This document shows positions 1 through 12,418 of a stretch of 64,000 bases of DNA, piece after piece. The DNA is from Solenopsis invicta (lineage: Eukaryota > Arthropoda > Insecta > Hymenoptera > Formicidae), in the NCBI RefSeq assembly GCF_016802725.1, contig NC_052667.1, positions 21,164,346 through 21,228,345 of the forward strand, in the 5' to 3' direction. The position numbers were made by a program, and so were the translations under genes. The notes beneath the pieces are model-generated. The model made no database searches, was not told where the DNA came from, and saw only the letters and a program-made list of their open reading frames with translations. How positions within the stretch are numbered: position 1 is the first letter of the stretch; the number at the start of each line of letters is the position of its first letter.

Positions 1-2136
1 TCGTCGTCGCTTCTCAATCCGAGCAGAAACGAAGACGAGATTATTTTTGCCGCTCAAGGGAAATGATTCAGAAATGATATTAGATACACGTTGTCATAAA
101 GAAAAATCATTTTTTTAATAGATTGATCGCGTTTTTAACGAGTTCTTTTGTGTTGCGGAATTTTGATAATATTCTGACTACTCCTGAATATGACACTACC
201 AGTGACATAATAATTAAGTGATATTTAAGTGAATTAAATAGCGGATTTGTTTGTATCTATTTTGATATCGAGAAGAATGGTCAAGCACCGAAAAGACGTG
301 AGGGTACTAAACTTAAGAAACGGCTTGGTCACAGGAGAGTAAACAGGAAACGGCTGCCGTCGCGGCAGTGTATACCGGTAACAAGATATTGACACTGGCC
401 GATAATGGCTGTTGGGCTAGCTGACGGGCGCAACTTGGCCGAAAAGCCGAGCGGCGACTTGAGAAAATGGGGTTGAAATTGGTGAGAGGCCTCTCTTCTC
501 CCTCCCTCTCTCCCTCCCACCACCTCTTTCTCTGTCTCTCTTCCTTTCTTTCCTCTCTCGGGAATGGCGAGCTATCCGCACGGTGCTCCTTCAAGATACT
601 TTTCCGCTCCAGAAATCGTCGCCATCGATTGGTTCTCGATATTGCAATGTCGACTAACTGGCGACACGTTCCCACAAGATTGGAGTATCCGATTATATGT
701 GTTACCGCGAACAAAAAATTGATTGTGTAATTTTAACGGATTTTAAGCGCTTTTTAACAATGCTTGTTTTAAATTTGCGATAGTAGTATGGCTACCCTAT
801 AGTTCTATAGTGGATAATTAAAATATTGCATTTGACATTTTGCAAAAGTTTGAAATAAACGTAAATACTCAATATTTGTTCTTAACATTCTTAGTTAAAC
901 TTAAAAAGTATTGGATAAAGTATAATTTTTGAATTCGGTTGGCTAATTTTGAAGTTCAAAATATGAGAAATTTATTCCTCGGTTTTGTAATTCGTAAATG
1001 TCACAGACAGTTTATATTGCACAAAGTTATATTGCAAAATACGATCTCGAGTGGAGGGTAATATAATTGGAAACTTAACACGCGCGAGACGGACGGGGCT
1101 TGTTCGATTCCACGACGTTCATATTCGAGTGAAACGTGCTGCATTTCGAGGAACACGATCTTTTCTCCGGGAATATCGAATAATCCAGGACACATCTGCC
1201 GGTTGAGCCGATATCCGTCTTTGTCCCCGCAATAGTTGCCGTGTGATTTATACGTTAGAATATTGGCTCCAAGATGGCGTTACATCTACAGTGATGGATC
1301 GGCACGTTTTCTACTACAATCGCCACGCGAAATCACGACTCCCAAGTTGTTTCGCTTATTTCCAATGTAGTGCAGCGTGAATTATTCAGTACCCTGTCGC
1401 TTATCCCCTGGCTCTCCCTTCCTTTGTCGTCAGAGTTTTCTAAAAAAATACATCCACGTAGCAGAAAGATTTTTCAAACGACTTCCAAGATGACGAAATT
1501 ATGTCGCAGAAATTACGGGAGAGGAAGAGCTGTCGTTTGATAAAATAGTCTGGCTCTTTCTCCGCTCACTTCTTGTCGAACGAACAGATAGGTCGTCGCC
1601 GTGTCCCACTCGAACGAGACAATATTGATGTGCGATGAGTTCAAGAGGTCCGGAGCAGGCACCATGGAACAACTTGCTCACCGCCGATAGGACGAGTGTC
1701 CTCTCGTTTTTCGAGTGGAGATAAATGCGGCGGAGGTCAGTTCCGGTTTTAAGACCGATTTCATCAACGGAGACTGCCGGTAACGTTCTTAATGGAAACG
1801 TCAGACGGCGATCCCGGAGCTACCGCAATCGCATCTGAATCCCCCTCCCTTTCACGGTAGCTTCGGAATAGATGAAGCTGATAAATCTATCGTACCATCG
1901 TGCTAATCGCTTCGTATTATTCGTACTGTGAGTTATCGCGATCAAGAAGCTACATTTATCAAGGGTGCGCATCGCGCGATCTTATTGTTATTCTAAAGCG
2001 TTGTCTCGCGGCTTGAAGCTTACACAAATATACGGCGTTACATAGTTGAAGTTTCATACATGTTTCATCTTTAATACATAACTATGCCAGGGGAGTAGTA
2101 GCGCATGCCTCGTCTAGTAGGCCCCTCGCGAAAATA
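1..2136. other. Upstream non-coding sequence, no gene supported
   Basis: Mixed composition with an AT-rich island at about 730-1000 and a pyrimidine-rich run at about 485-560. The open frames here are short, overlap on both strands and resemble no family I recognise. A GGTTCGATTCC-like string near 1097 lacks a tRNA A box or acceptor stem. I see no supportable gene. Confidence 0.6.
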
Positions 2137-2316
2137 ATGCTGCTATGCGCCCAGCAGCAACAGCAACAGCAGCAGCAGCAGCAGCCAGTAACAACGGGTG
2201 CAACTTTGTGCACGTGGCTGCCAACGACGGCGCGAGATATGTCCGGGGCGCACGCCTTTCGTGAGAGTGCCGCATTTGCAAGACGAAACGGTTTCATTTC
2301 CTGGAATCCATTTTAG
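2137..2316 (+). other. Short ORF with an 11-glutamine run; possible exon or chance ORF
   Basis: An ATG at 2137 opens a 59-codon frame ending at TAG 2314-2316. Residues 6-16 are eleven consecutive glutamines encoded by mixed CAG/CAA codons (2152-2184). The rest (PVTTGATLCTWLPTT and onward) matches no family I recognise. Polyglutamine tracts are common in insect regulatory proteins, and CAA interruptions can reflect selection for the peptide, but a CAG microsatellite in non-coding DNA would look much the same. No clear splice sites or neighbouring exons were found, so this is recorded as a coding possibility rather than a gene. Confidence 0.2.
2152..2184 (+). repeat. (CAG/CAA)11 trinucleotide repeat
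   Basis: Eleven in-phase triplets: CAG CAG CAA CAG CAA followed by six CAG. The minus strand reads as a polycysteine run in one frame, a good example of a low-complexity shadow ORF. Confidence 0.95.
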
Positions 2317-2671
2317 CGCCTCGCCTTCTGACAGGGTATTAGTAGTACATAGCTAACCCAGAACGAGCCGATTATACGCGCGTGAGCACCGGTGTCTCGT
2401 TTGTCGTCTTCGTAGTAGCTGCTATTTTCCCCGCCGGTAATGCTCTCACGCTGCAATTTCAAATATATCGATCTCTAATTGCCATGCATCCTGCATACGT
2501 TCCGCAGCAGCATTGCCGTGATTATAGCTGAATGATTATAACTGAATCTTCTCTTTATTACTAATTTCATCGTAATGGTTAATTTTCCAAGTTTGTTGTA
2601 TGAATGAGTATTTTCTAGTCAAAATATGGCAATTAAATCGTAAGCTTTATTCGATCGCAGTTGGATCTTAG

Positions 2672-2898
2672 TACTGATATTTCTTGTGTGATTTCATATA
2701 CAATTTTAAGTTTTATTAAAATTGCACATCGAATAAATTTTCAATTTTAAAACTGAGTTCTAAGCTAAACAAGAATAGCAATATTGTAATATTAAATTGA
2801 TTATCAATTCAAAATTGTGTTTTTAATATCGAAAATTTATTCGTCGCGCAATTTAATAAACTTGAAACTGTGCTATGTATAAAATCAAGAAATATCAG
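2672..2898. repeat. Imperfect long inverted repeat (foldback or MITE-like element)
   Basis: Two arms of about 80 bp (roughly 2672-2750 and 2822-2898) are reverse complements of each other with scattered mismatches, separated by about 70 bp of AT-rich loop. The outer 13 bp are perfect (CTGATATTTCTTG at 2674-2686 against its complement at 2886-2898). A second strongly matched block lies inside, around GAATAAATTTTC (2731-2742) and its partner near 2829-2840. No open reading frame is present. I see no convincing target-site duplication. Foldback elements and non-autonomous DNA transposons look like this; a transcribed hairpin (hpRNA) is the alternative. Confidence 0.7.
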
Positions 2899-3092
2899 CA
2901 TTAAAATTCTGATATGTCCGAATTAAGTTCATCTTTATTAGTTGAGTAACATATCGGTTTATATTCTCTTATGATTGTTTTAATCGTGCTATTTTCATTA
3001 GAACAAGGTTCTATTTTAATGTCGATAAACGGACAAATAAAAATACTTCAAATAAATTCTATTAATTTTATAGAGGTATAAACTTAGTATTA

Positions 3093-3308
3093 CATCGAGA
3101 AAAAAGTTGTTAAATTTGTTTGATTGATTTTTTCAACTCAATGAAATCTTTTTAATTCAAATATTTATGTATTTGATTTAATTACATAAAATATTTAAAC
3201 TTTAATTTAAGCATTTATACATTTAACTTAATTACATATATTTAACTTAACTACATAAATACTTAAACTGAAAATGTTTAATCAAGTTGACAACTTTTTT
3301 ACTCGGTG
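3093..3308. mobile_element. MITE-like element with Tc1/mariner-style TA flanks
   Basis: The left end (CATCGAGAAAAAAGTTG, from 3093) and the right end (CAACTTTTTTACTCGGTG, to 3308) are near-perfect inverted repeats of about 25 bp with one gap and a few substitutions. TA dinucleotides at 3091-3092 and 3309-3310 would be the target duplication. The 216-bp interior is AT-rich, non-coding and carries sub-repeats built around TTTAACTTAATTACATA. The structure fits a miniature inverted-repeat element mobilised by a Tc1/mariner transposase; the family is not one I can name. Confidence 0.7.
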
Positions 3309-4018
3309 TACCAATGTAATGTTATTTCATTTCGTGTAGCATGAATACGATATAGGCAAATCTTGCTGATTTTGTAATCTCGATAACTGGTAATTCCTCG
3401 ATATAATAAGCATAAAGTGAAACAGCTCGCGATAAGTTGGGTAGCATGAAATCTGTAATAGCGAACGTTATAAGCTCGTTGAAATTAGCATAAACTTGCC
3501 ATCCGAAATATACATGGGGATAAATGCTCTTCGTTAATATTTTTTTCATTGTAATTTTACCCTACCGACAGAAAGATCTGCGTTTTTTCCACCCCGCAAG
3601 CAAAACATCGCGGTTGCGGCACCGCCCTGACGCTGCGGGACACACAGCGAGTCCTCGTATTTTATGCAGTTCACCGCGAAAGCGACTGGCGCGCGGCTAT
3701 AAACCGTAATGTATTAGCAGGGAAATGTAAATTGAGCGCAAAACCACGGTTCGAAACAATGCTTTTAGTCATGGACGGGGTAGGGGTGTCGGCCGAAGAG
3801 CGGACCCGTGCGCGCGATGCCGGCTACTTCGTAAATTAACATTAACCCATTATAAATAAACGGTAACTCAAATTAATGCTAATGCCGTATCCGCGTATTT
3901 AAGCCGATAGCGCTCGCTGCTGTTCCGGCACCGACGATTGTATCGCGCGTATCAATTGTCGATCGCTGAGATTCATCGTCCTGTTTCATACAGAATAGGT
4001 ATATCTAGCAACGTATAT

Positions 4019-4021
<3 letters not shown>

Positions 4022-4053
<32 letters not shown>
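4022..4053 (+). repeat. (CT)n microsatellite
   Basis: Uninterrupted CT dinucleotide run of about 32 bp. Confidence 0.95.
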
Positions 4054-4055
<2 letters not shown>

Positions 4056-6544
4056 TGACAGATATTAGCTAAGATATTACAACAGATTAACCTGAAAATG
4101 CATTCTGGTTCAATAATGTTTTATTACAATCACTTGCAAATCAGAAAGTTTTCCAGCAATCCGGTCTTAGATTGGCAAATAGGTGATAAGATCTCGTGCA
4201 TTATTTAAATTCAAATGGATTTTACTTTAAAGAAGTTTAATTCTAACTTTCTGATCGGGATACTTAACGTTGAAAATGTAGAAGTTACGAAAGAAAGTGG
4301 CGCGAAACGAAAGTTTTGTTAAGAAGATATTAGCATTAAATTTATTAGTCTCGTAGTTGGTGTGGATTTTAATGTACTCGTTAAATATAAACGGCGCGCA
4401 TCTGAGTTATTTCAAGCCTGAAGTCAGTCCTGATACGGGGCGTGTCATGCGTATTTTTACATGGCACTTCACAGCAATTACGGGGTGATGGAAGCTCGCA
4501 TCAAATTGACGAGAAGGAATTGCGCGTATACGAGACGCGGCGGTAAACGCGAGACGAGAGCGTGTGATATCGAATTTCGATACTAAGACGATTCGGGTGT
4601 CGTCATCGCCGGCAGCGCTTTCGTATCTGACACGCTGCCTCGGTTCATTATACGGCGACGCTGGCGGCAGGGTGAGAAATGAGGAAAAAGGGAAGGGGAG
4701 GGGGAGAGAAAGGAGAGAAAGGCTGCAAAAGGACAGATACGCGGGAGGAAGCGAAGATGAGGCCGAGGACGGGACAAGGATAACGAAGAAGAGAAAGAGA
4801 AAGAGAGAAATAGATCGAAGGCACGAGATATGTTATCTGAATTCAAAGCAGACGTTGTAACAATGTTTCGCTTTTGCCACCGCGTGCATAATACAAGGTA
4901 TCGAATTCGGGAACATACGAGCATGCATGCAGTTAGATCGCTGGTGGCGTCGCTTGGCTGTGATATTAAGAACGGAGCGTAAAAGAGGTAGAACGCAACA
5001 TGTGGCCGTGTTACCCAGTTATTATTAATCATCTTTCTCTCCGATGATCTTTTACTATTTTCTCTCATTAAATTTTTCTTCGTCATTTGCCTGTTCTTTT
5101 CAACTATCTATTATGCATTGTATTACACAAAAATTACTGTAATATTTTAAGTAGCACTAGTTTTACGAAAGCTTACGCGTGTTTGAACAACTCGCAACTC
5201 GCTAAAACGGACAATACAATTGTATACCGCTGCAAGTTTCTAAGAATGTCGAACGTACTCGAATGTACTCGAGAATGTACTAGAGTGAAGATTATTCGTC
5301 GAATTTTATCCTCTCTCGCCTCTTACTCTTTCTCCCTACGCGTATCCATCTGCGTATCTAACTTGCGTCCGCGTCTTCTGGCGTTAATCCAGTTTCCACT
5401 CGTGGCGAACGCGTTTGCCTTGCGAACGAGTTTGTCAGTGAAACGGTGCACTATTAAATCTTAACTGCGTTCGCACGAGAACGTGCAGCGCAGCAATGCG
5501 CAGTGAATGCACACATTGAATAAATTAGAGAGGTGGATAAACACACGAGAATCAGCATCACCGGTCCTCTCCCCGCGGCGGAGAACATAGTGCGCGCCAC
5601 CCTATCTCTCGCCCCTCCGCAATGGCCTCTTCGTTTAGTCGTTCGCAACGACGACGTGCCGTTTTCGTCATTGTGTTGCCGGATGAAAGCGGCTAACGCG
5701 CGTTTCTCGTTCTACTTGCACTATTAACGTTCTACTTCTGGGTAGAGGCGCTACGTCGTAAACGCGTAGAATTGTTCATCCGCGTTAGACGCATGTCTCT
5801 CGCTTTCGCGAATTCTCCGTTGCATTCAGCACTATTTTTGAGAAATAGCGGTATTAGTCGGCTTGTGCACAGTTCGTTCGACACACGCGGTGTATTTAGG
5901 CTACAAACACGGTGCACAAACACGGAGTTTGGATTATACATGCATAAACACGACGTGTGCGAAGTACATACCGGAAGATTTACAATGCATGTGAATCGGG
6001 CGTTTTGATTAACGACGAAAACAGCGATGCGTCAGTCGGGCGTGCGGGGTAATTTCTCAAAGCGATTATCCGTCCGCAGGTCGCGACGCTTTGCTCCTGA
6101 TGAGACTGTACCTCACGGCGGTCCATAGTATTTAGACCGTGGCCTAACCCGCTACCAGGTCCCGGCACCAGGGAGGCCTGGGGCGAGAAGGGGTGGCAGC
6201 GCAATGTAATTAATAGGGAACACAATGGCTGTCTTGCGGAGACCGGGACGGATGGGGGTGGTTACGGAGGCGAGCGGCTGTGTAGAGGCCGCCAAGTAAC
6301 GCGAGGGGTGGTAGTAATGCGTTCTGACGGATGCCGGTTGAGAGAGAGGCGACGTCTCCTGCGTGGCGGTGACTTCTGGGTCACAATAGGGTGCTCCTCT
6401 TCTGCACATTGTGCGAATGTAGAGCCTTCTACACACGTACGTCAGGCATCCCGGCTTGCTTCGCGAGGAAAACGGGCCCGCAATTCCTCGCCATCGTCCT
6501 CTTTCGTTTCTCCTTGTCCCATCGGAACCGTGTGCTTCGTCTTG

Positions 6545-6565
6545 CGTCACGCAATCGTGACGTCA
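6545..6565. promoter_or_regulatory. Palindromic CRE-like site cluster
   Basis: CGTCACG (6545-6551) and its exact complement CGTGACG (6556-6562) flank the four bases CAAT. The right half runs into a perfect 8-bp cAMP-response element, TGACGTCA (6558-6565). CREB/ATF bZIP dimers bind this class of sequence. No gene start is visible nearby, so any role would be distal; a chance occurrence is possible. Confidence 0.3.
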
Positions 6566-8940
6566 ATTTACCTCCGAGAGCTTACACAGGACTTTTTTCT
6601 CCAATGAGAAACACACCGATACATTTCCCTTCTGTAAAATTATATGTATACGCTCAAGCAGGAAGAAAAATTCTTTATTATTTAAAATTTTTTTATAAAT
6701 TAATTTTCTAACTACTTATTAATTGAGTTTACTTTACTTACTGTCAATGTAACATTACCTATTGTCAATGAGTAAAGTCAATTAGTGATAGACATATTTA
6801 GGAGAAAGGATAAGTTTTGCTGAAATATTTAAAAAATTTAGTTAGGTACAGATTTGAAAATAAGTTTATTATTGTTTTGACATTTTAGAAATCAGTTTGA
6901 GCATGCCACATAATTATTTTGATAGTCTAACAAAAATTATTTTCAGATTTATATCCAAGTTCTTAGAAAGTCTGTGCAGTTCTGAAAAATCTTCTTTTTC
7001 TCCCTCTAGCGAATATTTTCCAAAGAACATCATCTACAATAGGTAAGATTTGTAAGGATTGCAAATTTTCTATTTATACTATAGATGCTCCGATGCCAGA
7101 GACTTGCATGTTTCACATTCGTGTCAAATCTTCACATGTCGCGTATCAAGTTATCGTGTTGCCATGTACTGAACACATAACTCGAGCACGCGACTTGCAT
7201 CTTCGCTTCTTCGAGACGCGCTTACGGATTCAGGCACCGCGCCTCTGTGTCTTATCGGCGTGCCGCGTTTCGGTTCTCAGTACTTATCGCGGTCACCGGT
7301 ACACGGTCTGTGAGCGTTATCTCCAAACCGGAATTAACCAGGCGGTGCCGATGTATCCTGTTCGTGCCGAAACAGCCCGGATGGCTTGGCTGACGCCCCC
7401 CCTAATGGTAATTCTAAGCACGGGCCGACCTTCCCACACGGCAGTTCCTCAAAGTCTCGGGTAGCTATGCCTTTGCACCAAGACGAATGTGCACTATGCG
7501 CGCACGAACCTGCTGGTTGTTGCATCCCTCCGCGTCCTCCCTGAGGGCTGAGCGTGCGGAGGGCTGCTGCGGTCTATAACGGCTAAACATGCACGGCTGA
7601 GCATGGATAAATGATTCAGAGTTTTAGAAATATGGAAAGTGGAGTGGCTTTAGGTAGATAGGCGGATAGGTAGAAGCGCGGAGACGGAACGGAAATAGGT
7701 GTCTACCTATCGAGGTGGGCATGCGATTGCTAAGAGTGCTCTCTTCTTGGATACAACTCTCGAATGCATACGTTTGTACGCACCTCGCCCGGCAGTGGTG
7801 GTCATTTCCTCTGATTCACGAAGAATTCGCGACCTCCCATCCTCTTTTGGCCCAACCGAAATCAGCTTGTGAAATATGCTCGGTCGCGTTTATGCGATCG
7901 CATAGATATCGCGCGATTCACGGCCGGTCGGATCTATTCTCGATTTGTAGTACCGGCCGATATTCGGTACTGAATACGGAACTGGAATTGTATGGCCCGA
8001 TGTATCTCACCATCGCCGCCGAATATAACGAAATTTCGCGACGGGCCAACGATTTTGACTAATGGGCAGGAAATTGCTGGGTACTCTTCATAAATCAGAG
8101 AGTCTAGACTTCGATTATGCGGTGAAACGTTGAGTGCGAGTCGCTTTATTGATCACGCTCACATCGATCGACAAAGTTGTTATCGCGTTATAAACAGGCG
8201 GTGCAATCGGAATGCGGCGATATGTTCGACCGATGATTGAAAGCATGGCCGCATCTAAATCTCATTGTCGTAAAATATCACCGATTATTGATGAGGGAAG
8301 ATCGTTCCGTGCCTCTTTACAGATGTATCAATTGAAATAATATTATGAAAGATGTCTCGATTTAATAATGGCAATCACATAAAAATTTTCACACTATTCC
8401 GCAACACATTTTGCGGTCCGTTATCCTTTAAACAAGAAGTGATAATGAGTAGGAGAAATCACGGCTAGCCGCTTTCGCTATTATGTTAATTTCGTTTTCC
8501 TCGAGAGAATAAATTTTCTTTCAATTTATACCCAACGCTGCCTGGCCTGGTTATGACCGACCCAGTTTACTGCGGGAGGATGATATTCCGGCGTTGAGCG
8601 CCTTCGCCCTAGTCTGATCCGAGGCTTACCAAACTTACTCATATCACGCTCTCTATCCGGCCCTCGTATGTACTTATGTACGGGCTTGTGCCTATACCGG
8701 CTGGGCATTTACCAAATTCGGTGTAAGGGTAGGCGTGGAAGCGATCGGAAATTAGGAACCATGTGGCGAGAGTCCCGAGTGTCGGAATTTCAAAACGTTC
8801 CGACAACTCGCCGAGCCCTGGAAAGAATGTGAAACTCGCTCGAACTTTACACACACGTGTCACGTATGCGCGCGCGTGCGCGTATACGTTTATATACGTA
8901 TGCATATAAGCGTATATGTAATGCAAAGGGAAGGAAGGAA

Positions 8941-8964
8941 GGGTTGGAGGGAGGGAGGGATGGG
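8941..8964 (+). other. G-quadruplex motif
   Basis: Five GGG runs separated by 5, 1, 1 and 2 bases, so more than the four needed for an intramolecular G-quadruplex. It follows a (GGAA)n-like run at 8928-8940. Confidence 0.6.
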
Positions 8965-9842
8965 TAGAGCCTAGCGGAAAATCTGTACTCGATATGAGTC
9001 GGGAGCAAACCGACGCGTTTATATATTATTTAATATCGCGAACAGAAGTATAGAGGATCAAATAACTTAAAAAAAATAAAAAAATAAAAAAATAGAGAGA
9101 GAAACAATGAGGGATATTATCAACATGAAAGCATAATTATATCTACATTTACAATACATTTATGATGTTCTGTAGTTTGTCAGATGTTACCTGAAAAAGA
9201 TGCGATAATGCTTGCAGAATAAACGCTACTCTGATTTATTATTCATAATTCAATGCATAATTCAGTGCATAACCGAAAAACATCGTCAGCCCTGTATTTA
9301 GCCTCTGTAGGAGGCGGTCAACAATGATGTCACGCTTCCATTATGGAAATATCCGGTCTAGTCCAATTTTGTTTTCAGTAAGCAACGCCCGATATTTAAT
9401 CAGTTTTAGCCAAATGTTGTATAACCGTATAACGCGGGTAACGAAATTCTGATAGTACCCACAGGGGCACTTTTATTTCCAGTTTACGTTATCGAAATAG
9501 AGAAAATCAATTTATAATGCTAACGGCGGTTATAGACCGCGTACACCGTTTCCTGCACAATTATCACGTTACGTTAATTTTACTATAGCCTACAATTAAT
9601 AGGTTATTGCAAATTTAATCAATCACTGTATTATAAACTTCCCAGCCGTCTGGTCCGTTACGTATATAAGAATGGTTTTCGCCAGCGAAAACAACGGAAA
9701 CGCGCGGGGTGGGCATTTTAATCATAGAAAATTTATATTAATGGTTCATACGCCATAATTGGTATATTTCATAATTCGCCGGTAACGCCGACGATGCGGT
9801 CGGGTGCGGTTTGACCTGACATGAGAGAGTCACGAATCTCCC

Positions 9843-9867
9843 CTCTCTCTCTCTCTCTCTCTCTCTC
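9843..9867 (+). repeat. (CT)n microsatellite
   Basis: CT dinucleotide run of about 25 bp inside a wider pyrimidine-rich tract reaching about 9910. Confidence 0.95.
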
Positions 9868-12396
9868 CCCTTTTGCATCCCTTTCTGTCTCTCCCTCTTT
9901 CTCTCTCTCCAAAAATCAAAACCGCTCCGTTGTGGCTGTACTCACTACGGGGTGGTTGCCCTTTTTTCAGTGAAATAACGTTAATTGATTGGTAATCGCT
10001 CGCGCGTGGGTCGCTACGTCATCAAGAATGCATAAATATTTGTTGTTCGGGTGCGACGGGCAGGAGCGCCGTTAAATGCCGCCGTCATATTGTGGCCGTA
10101 CGGTTATTAAAGCGCGCGCGAATGCCGCGCGAATTCGTGGCAGCTTTATTCGAATAATTTTCAAGTGGCCCGGTATATATGCATTGGCGGGCTCGACCGG
10201 TTGGGGCGGAAATTTAAATCCGGATGCGCAAGAGCGGCATGCGTTAAAATGTCGCCGAGCGTTTGTAAAAATTATCCAACTATATTCATTGTTTTTTAAT
10301 TCTTGGCGTGCGCGAAATCGCAATCTGCGTGATGTACGAATAAATTGCGACCGCGCGTAGCTTGGAGCTTATTTAATTTGGCTTTACGCGGAAAAAATAC
10401 TGTAATCGGTCGGATGCTCTCGCGTATCATGAGTTTACCGTATATATTTTTCGACGAGCCTCCCAGCGCGATAAAATCACGCGGCCGTAACACATCGAGT
10501 TCTATGGTTCGGGAAATTGAGGTCCCGGGTTTACAACGTTCTTGCAAGTAAACCGAAAGAATTACTCGCGCGATACACGTGTACGTCTATCCTGGGAAAC
10601 GCGCCCGCTGCATTCGAGTTATCGCGCTGGCGTTGGCTCTGTCACGATTGTTTTCGGTTCGAGTGCCAAGACTGTAGTCGCGACCAGGCGCGAGAGCTTC
10701 TTTCCTCCTTGCTTCTCATATTTTTTCTTCTCATCGTTGATTTACCGTCGGTAATTCCGTTAAGAGGCCACCGTCGTCGATTTACGACTCGTCGAATGTT
10801 CTAATTCACTTTTCCGTCCCCACCGCGCGCTATTCCGCCACCGGCCTTTGCGATCTTTCGCGCGGGATGCGTGTTTCGCTGATATACATCGCGAACGCGC
10901 CCACGGACCCGCTGAAAACACACTCATCGTTTCCGTCTTTCTGCTGGTTGTGTGCACGTATGCACCTGCGATGGACGTGTGTACGGGGAGTGATGGCGAA
11001 CGAGAGCGCTCGGTAATTGATTGGCTCTAATCCTAAACTCTCGTGCGCATCGGCAGTTCCGGTGTAATGCGGCTTTACGACTTTCGCGATACGCCGTCGT
11101 TGAGGAGCCTAGGTGCTCTCGAGAGCGGTGCACGGTTGGATGCGAAGCGAGGTAAATACGCGCCGGCGATACGAAGACGACGAGGGACGAATTACGTCAT
11201 TTTAATCAATTATTAAACTTGCCGGAAGAAACGGTCGTTCGTCTGCTCATCCGAGAATCCGGCTGTACCTACCGGGTGTTAAACTTGAAGACACTTGTCA
11301 CCTTTGTTTCGTCGCTATCGACACGTTCAAGCGATTCGCATAAATTTGTAAAATCACGAGCTTCAGTTGGTGAAATCAATTTGCAAGTATCGCGAATTGC
11401 ACGACGAGTACAACGGTAGCATCGCGAGCTTCATGTTTCGTTTCGTACACGATGGTTTTGCAGGTAGACGATGGATGGTGTGGAAGCCTACCTGCAAAAG
11501 TCTCAATGGCACAAAGCTTACACATTTAAGTGGCAACATAAACGACGAGTATTACGTTTCGCAAGTGTGCACGTGCTAGTTGGGGTCAAGCTGCATTATA
11601 ATGATAACGAGAAAGCCACCTCGGTACGAAAGAGCCGGCGGAAGCAGTTTCGGGTCAGATCCTCGTGAAACCTAGAGATGGCTACGTGCAAAACATTAAG
11701 TTGCATTACGGTACGCTGAAGATTTCCTACTTAGGTAACTGTTCCCTCTTGGAAATACGATGTGACAAATAATTTCGACTAATTCTGTGTTAATTGGTTT
11801 TTTTGGAAATCGATAAACCATTTCTCGAGGCATATAGATGATCTCTTTCTTACTTTTATTCGTTAGACACTTAATGATTTATTACGTAGAATTAAAAATG
11901 CAAAATTGAAGACGTCTTAGAATATTCCAATTCATTTAATAAGATTTTATTATTTCTACACATGAAATTTTTCCGAGAGTGTCGAAATAGCGTTGATTTC
12001 AGTTTCAATAATTTTTATACATAATCTTAACTTAAAGCAAAGTAATAAGAAATTTTTTTTCCCGAAAAATATTACAGATAAATTTGAAATTAAAATGATA
12101 TTAAAATCGAGAAGAAATATTTTCTGCGTTGATATATTTTTGAAATTCTGTATCTAAAGGAGTTTATAAATTTTATTTATAAATTTTGGATAAAAGCCGA
12201 GAAGAAAGCAACGAAGCAACAAATAATTTTCGGAACGTCGCTAGCGGGTAGCATCTTGCTGCATCTGTTTGCTAATGTTTGGCGCTAATCCGGCAAATCC
12301 CGTGGCACCCTCGCGCATTAAAGTCGGCCTTAGATGAGCCCCGAGATGGCGTAGGAAGAGAGAAGGGTTACGGGAGGTTAGTCTCGACGGGTGAAA

Positions 12397-12418
12397 GAGA
12401 GAGAGAGAGAGAGAGAGA
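12397..12418 (+). repeat. (GA)n microsatellite
   Basis: GA dinucleotide run of about 22 bp in a purine-rich stretch. Confidence 0.95.

Noticed and set aside
1090..1115. tRNA B-box-like string GTTCGATTCC
   Set aside because: No A box at the right spacing, and no acceptor or anticodon stems can be formed.
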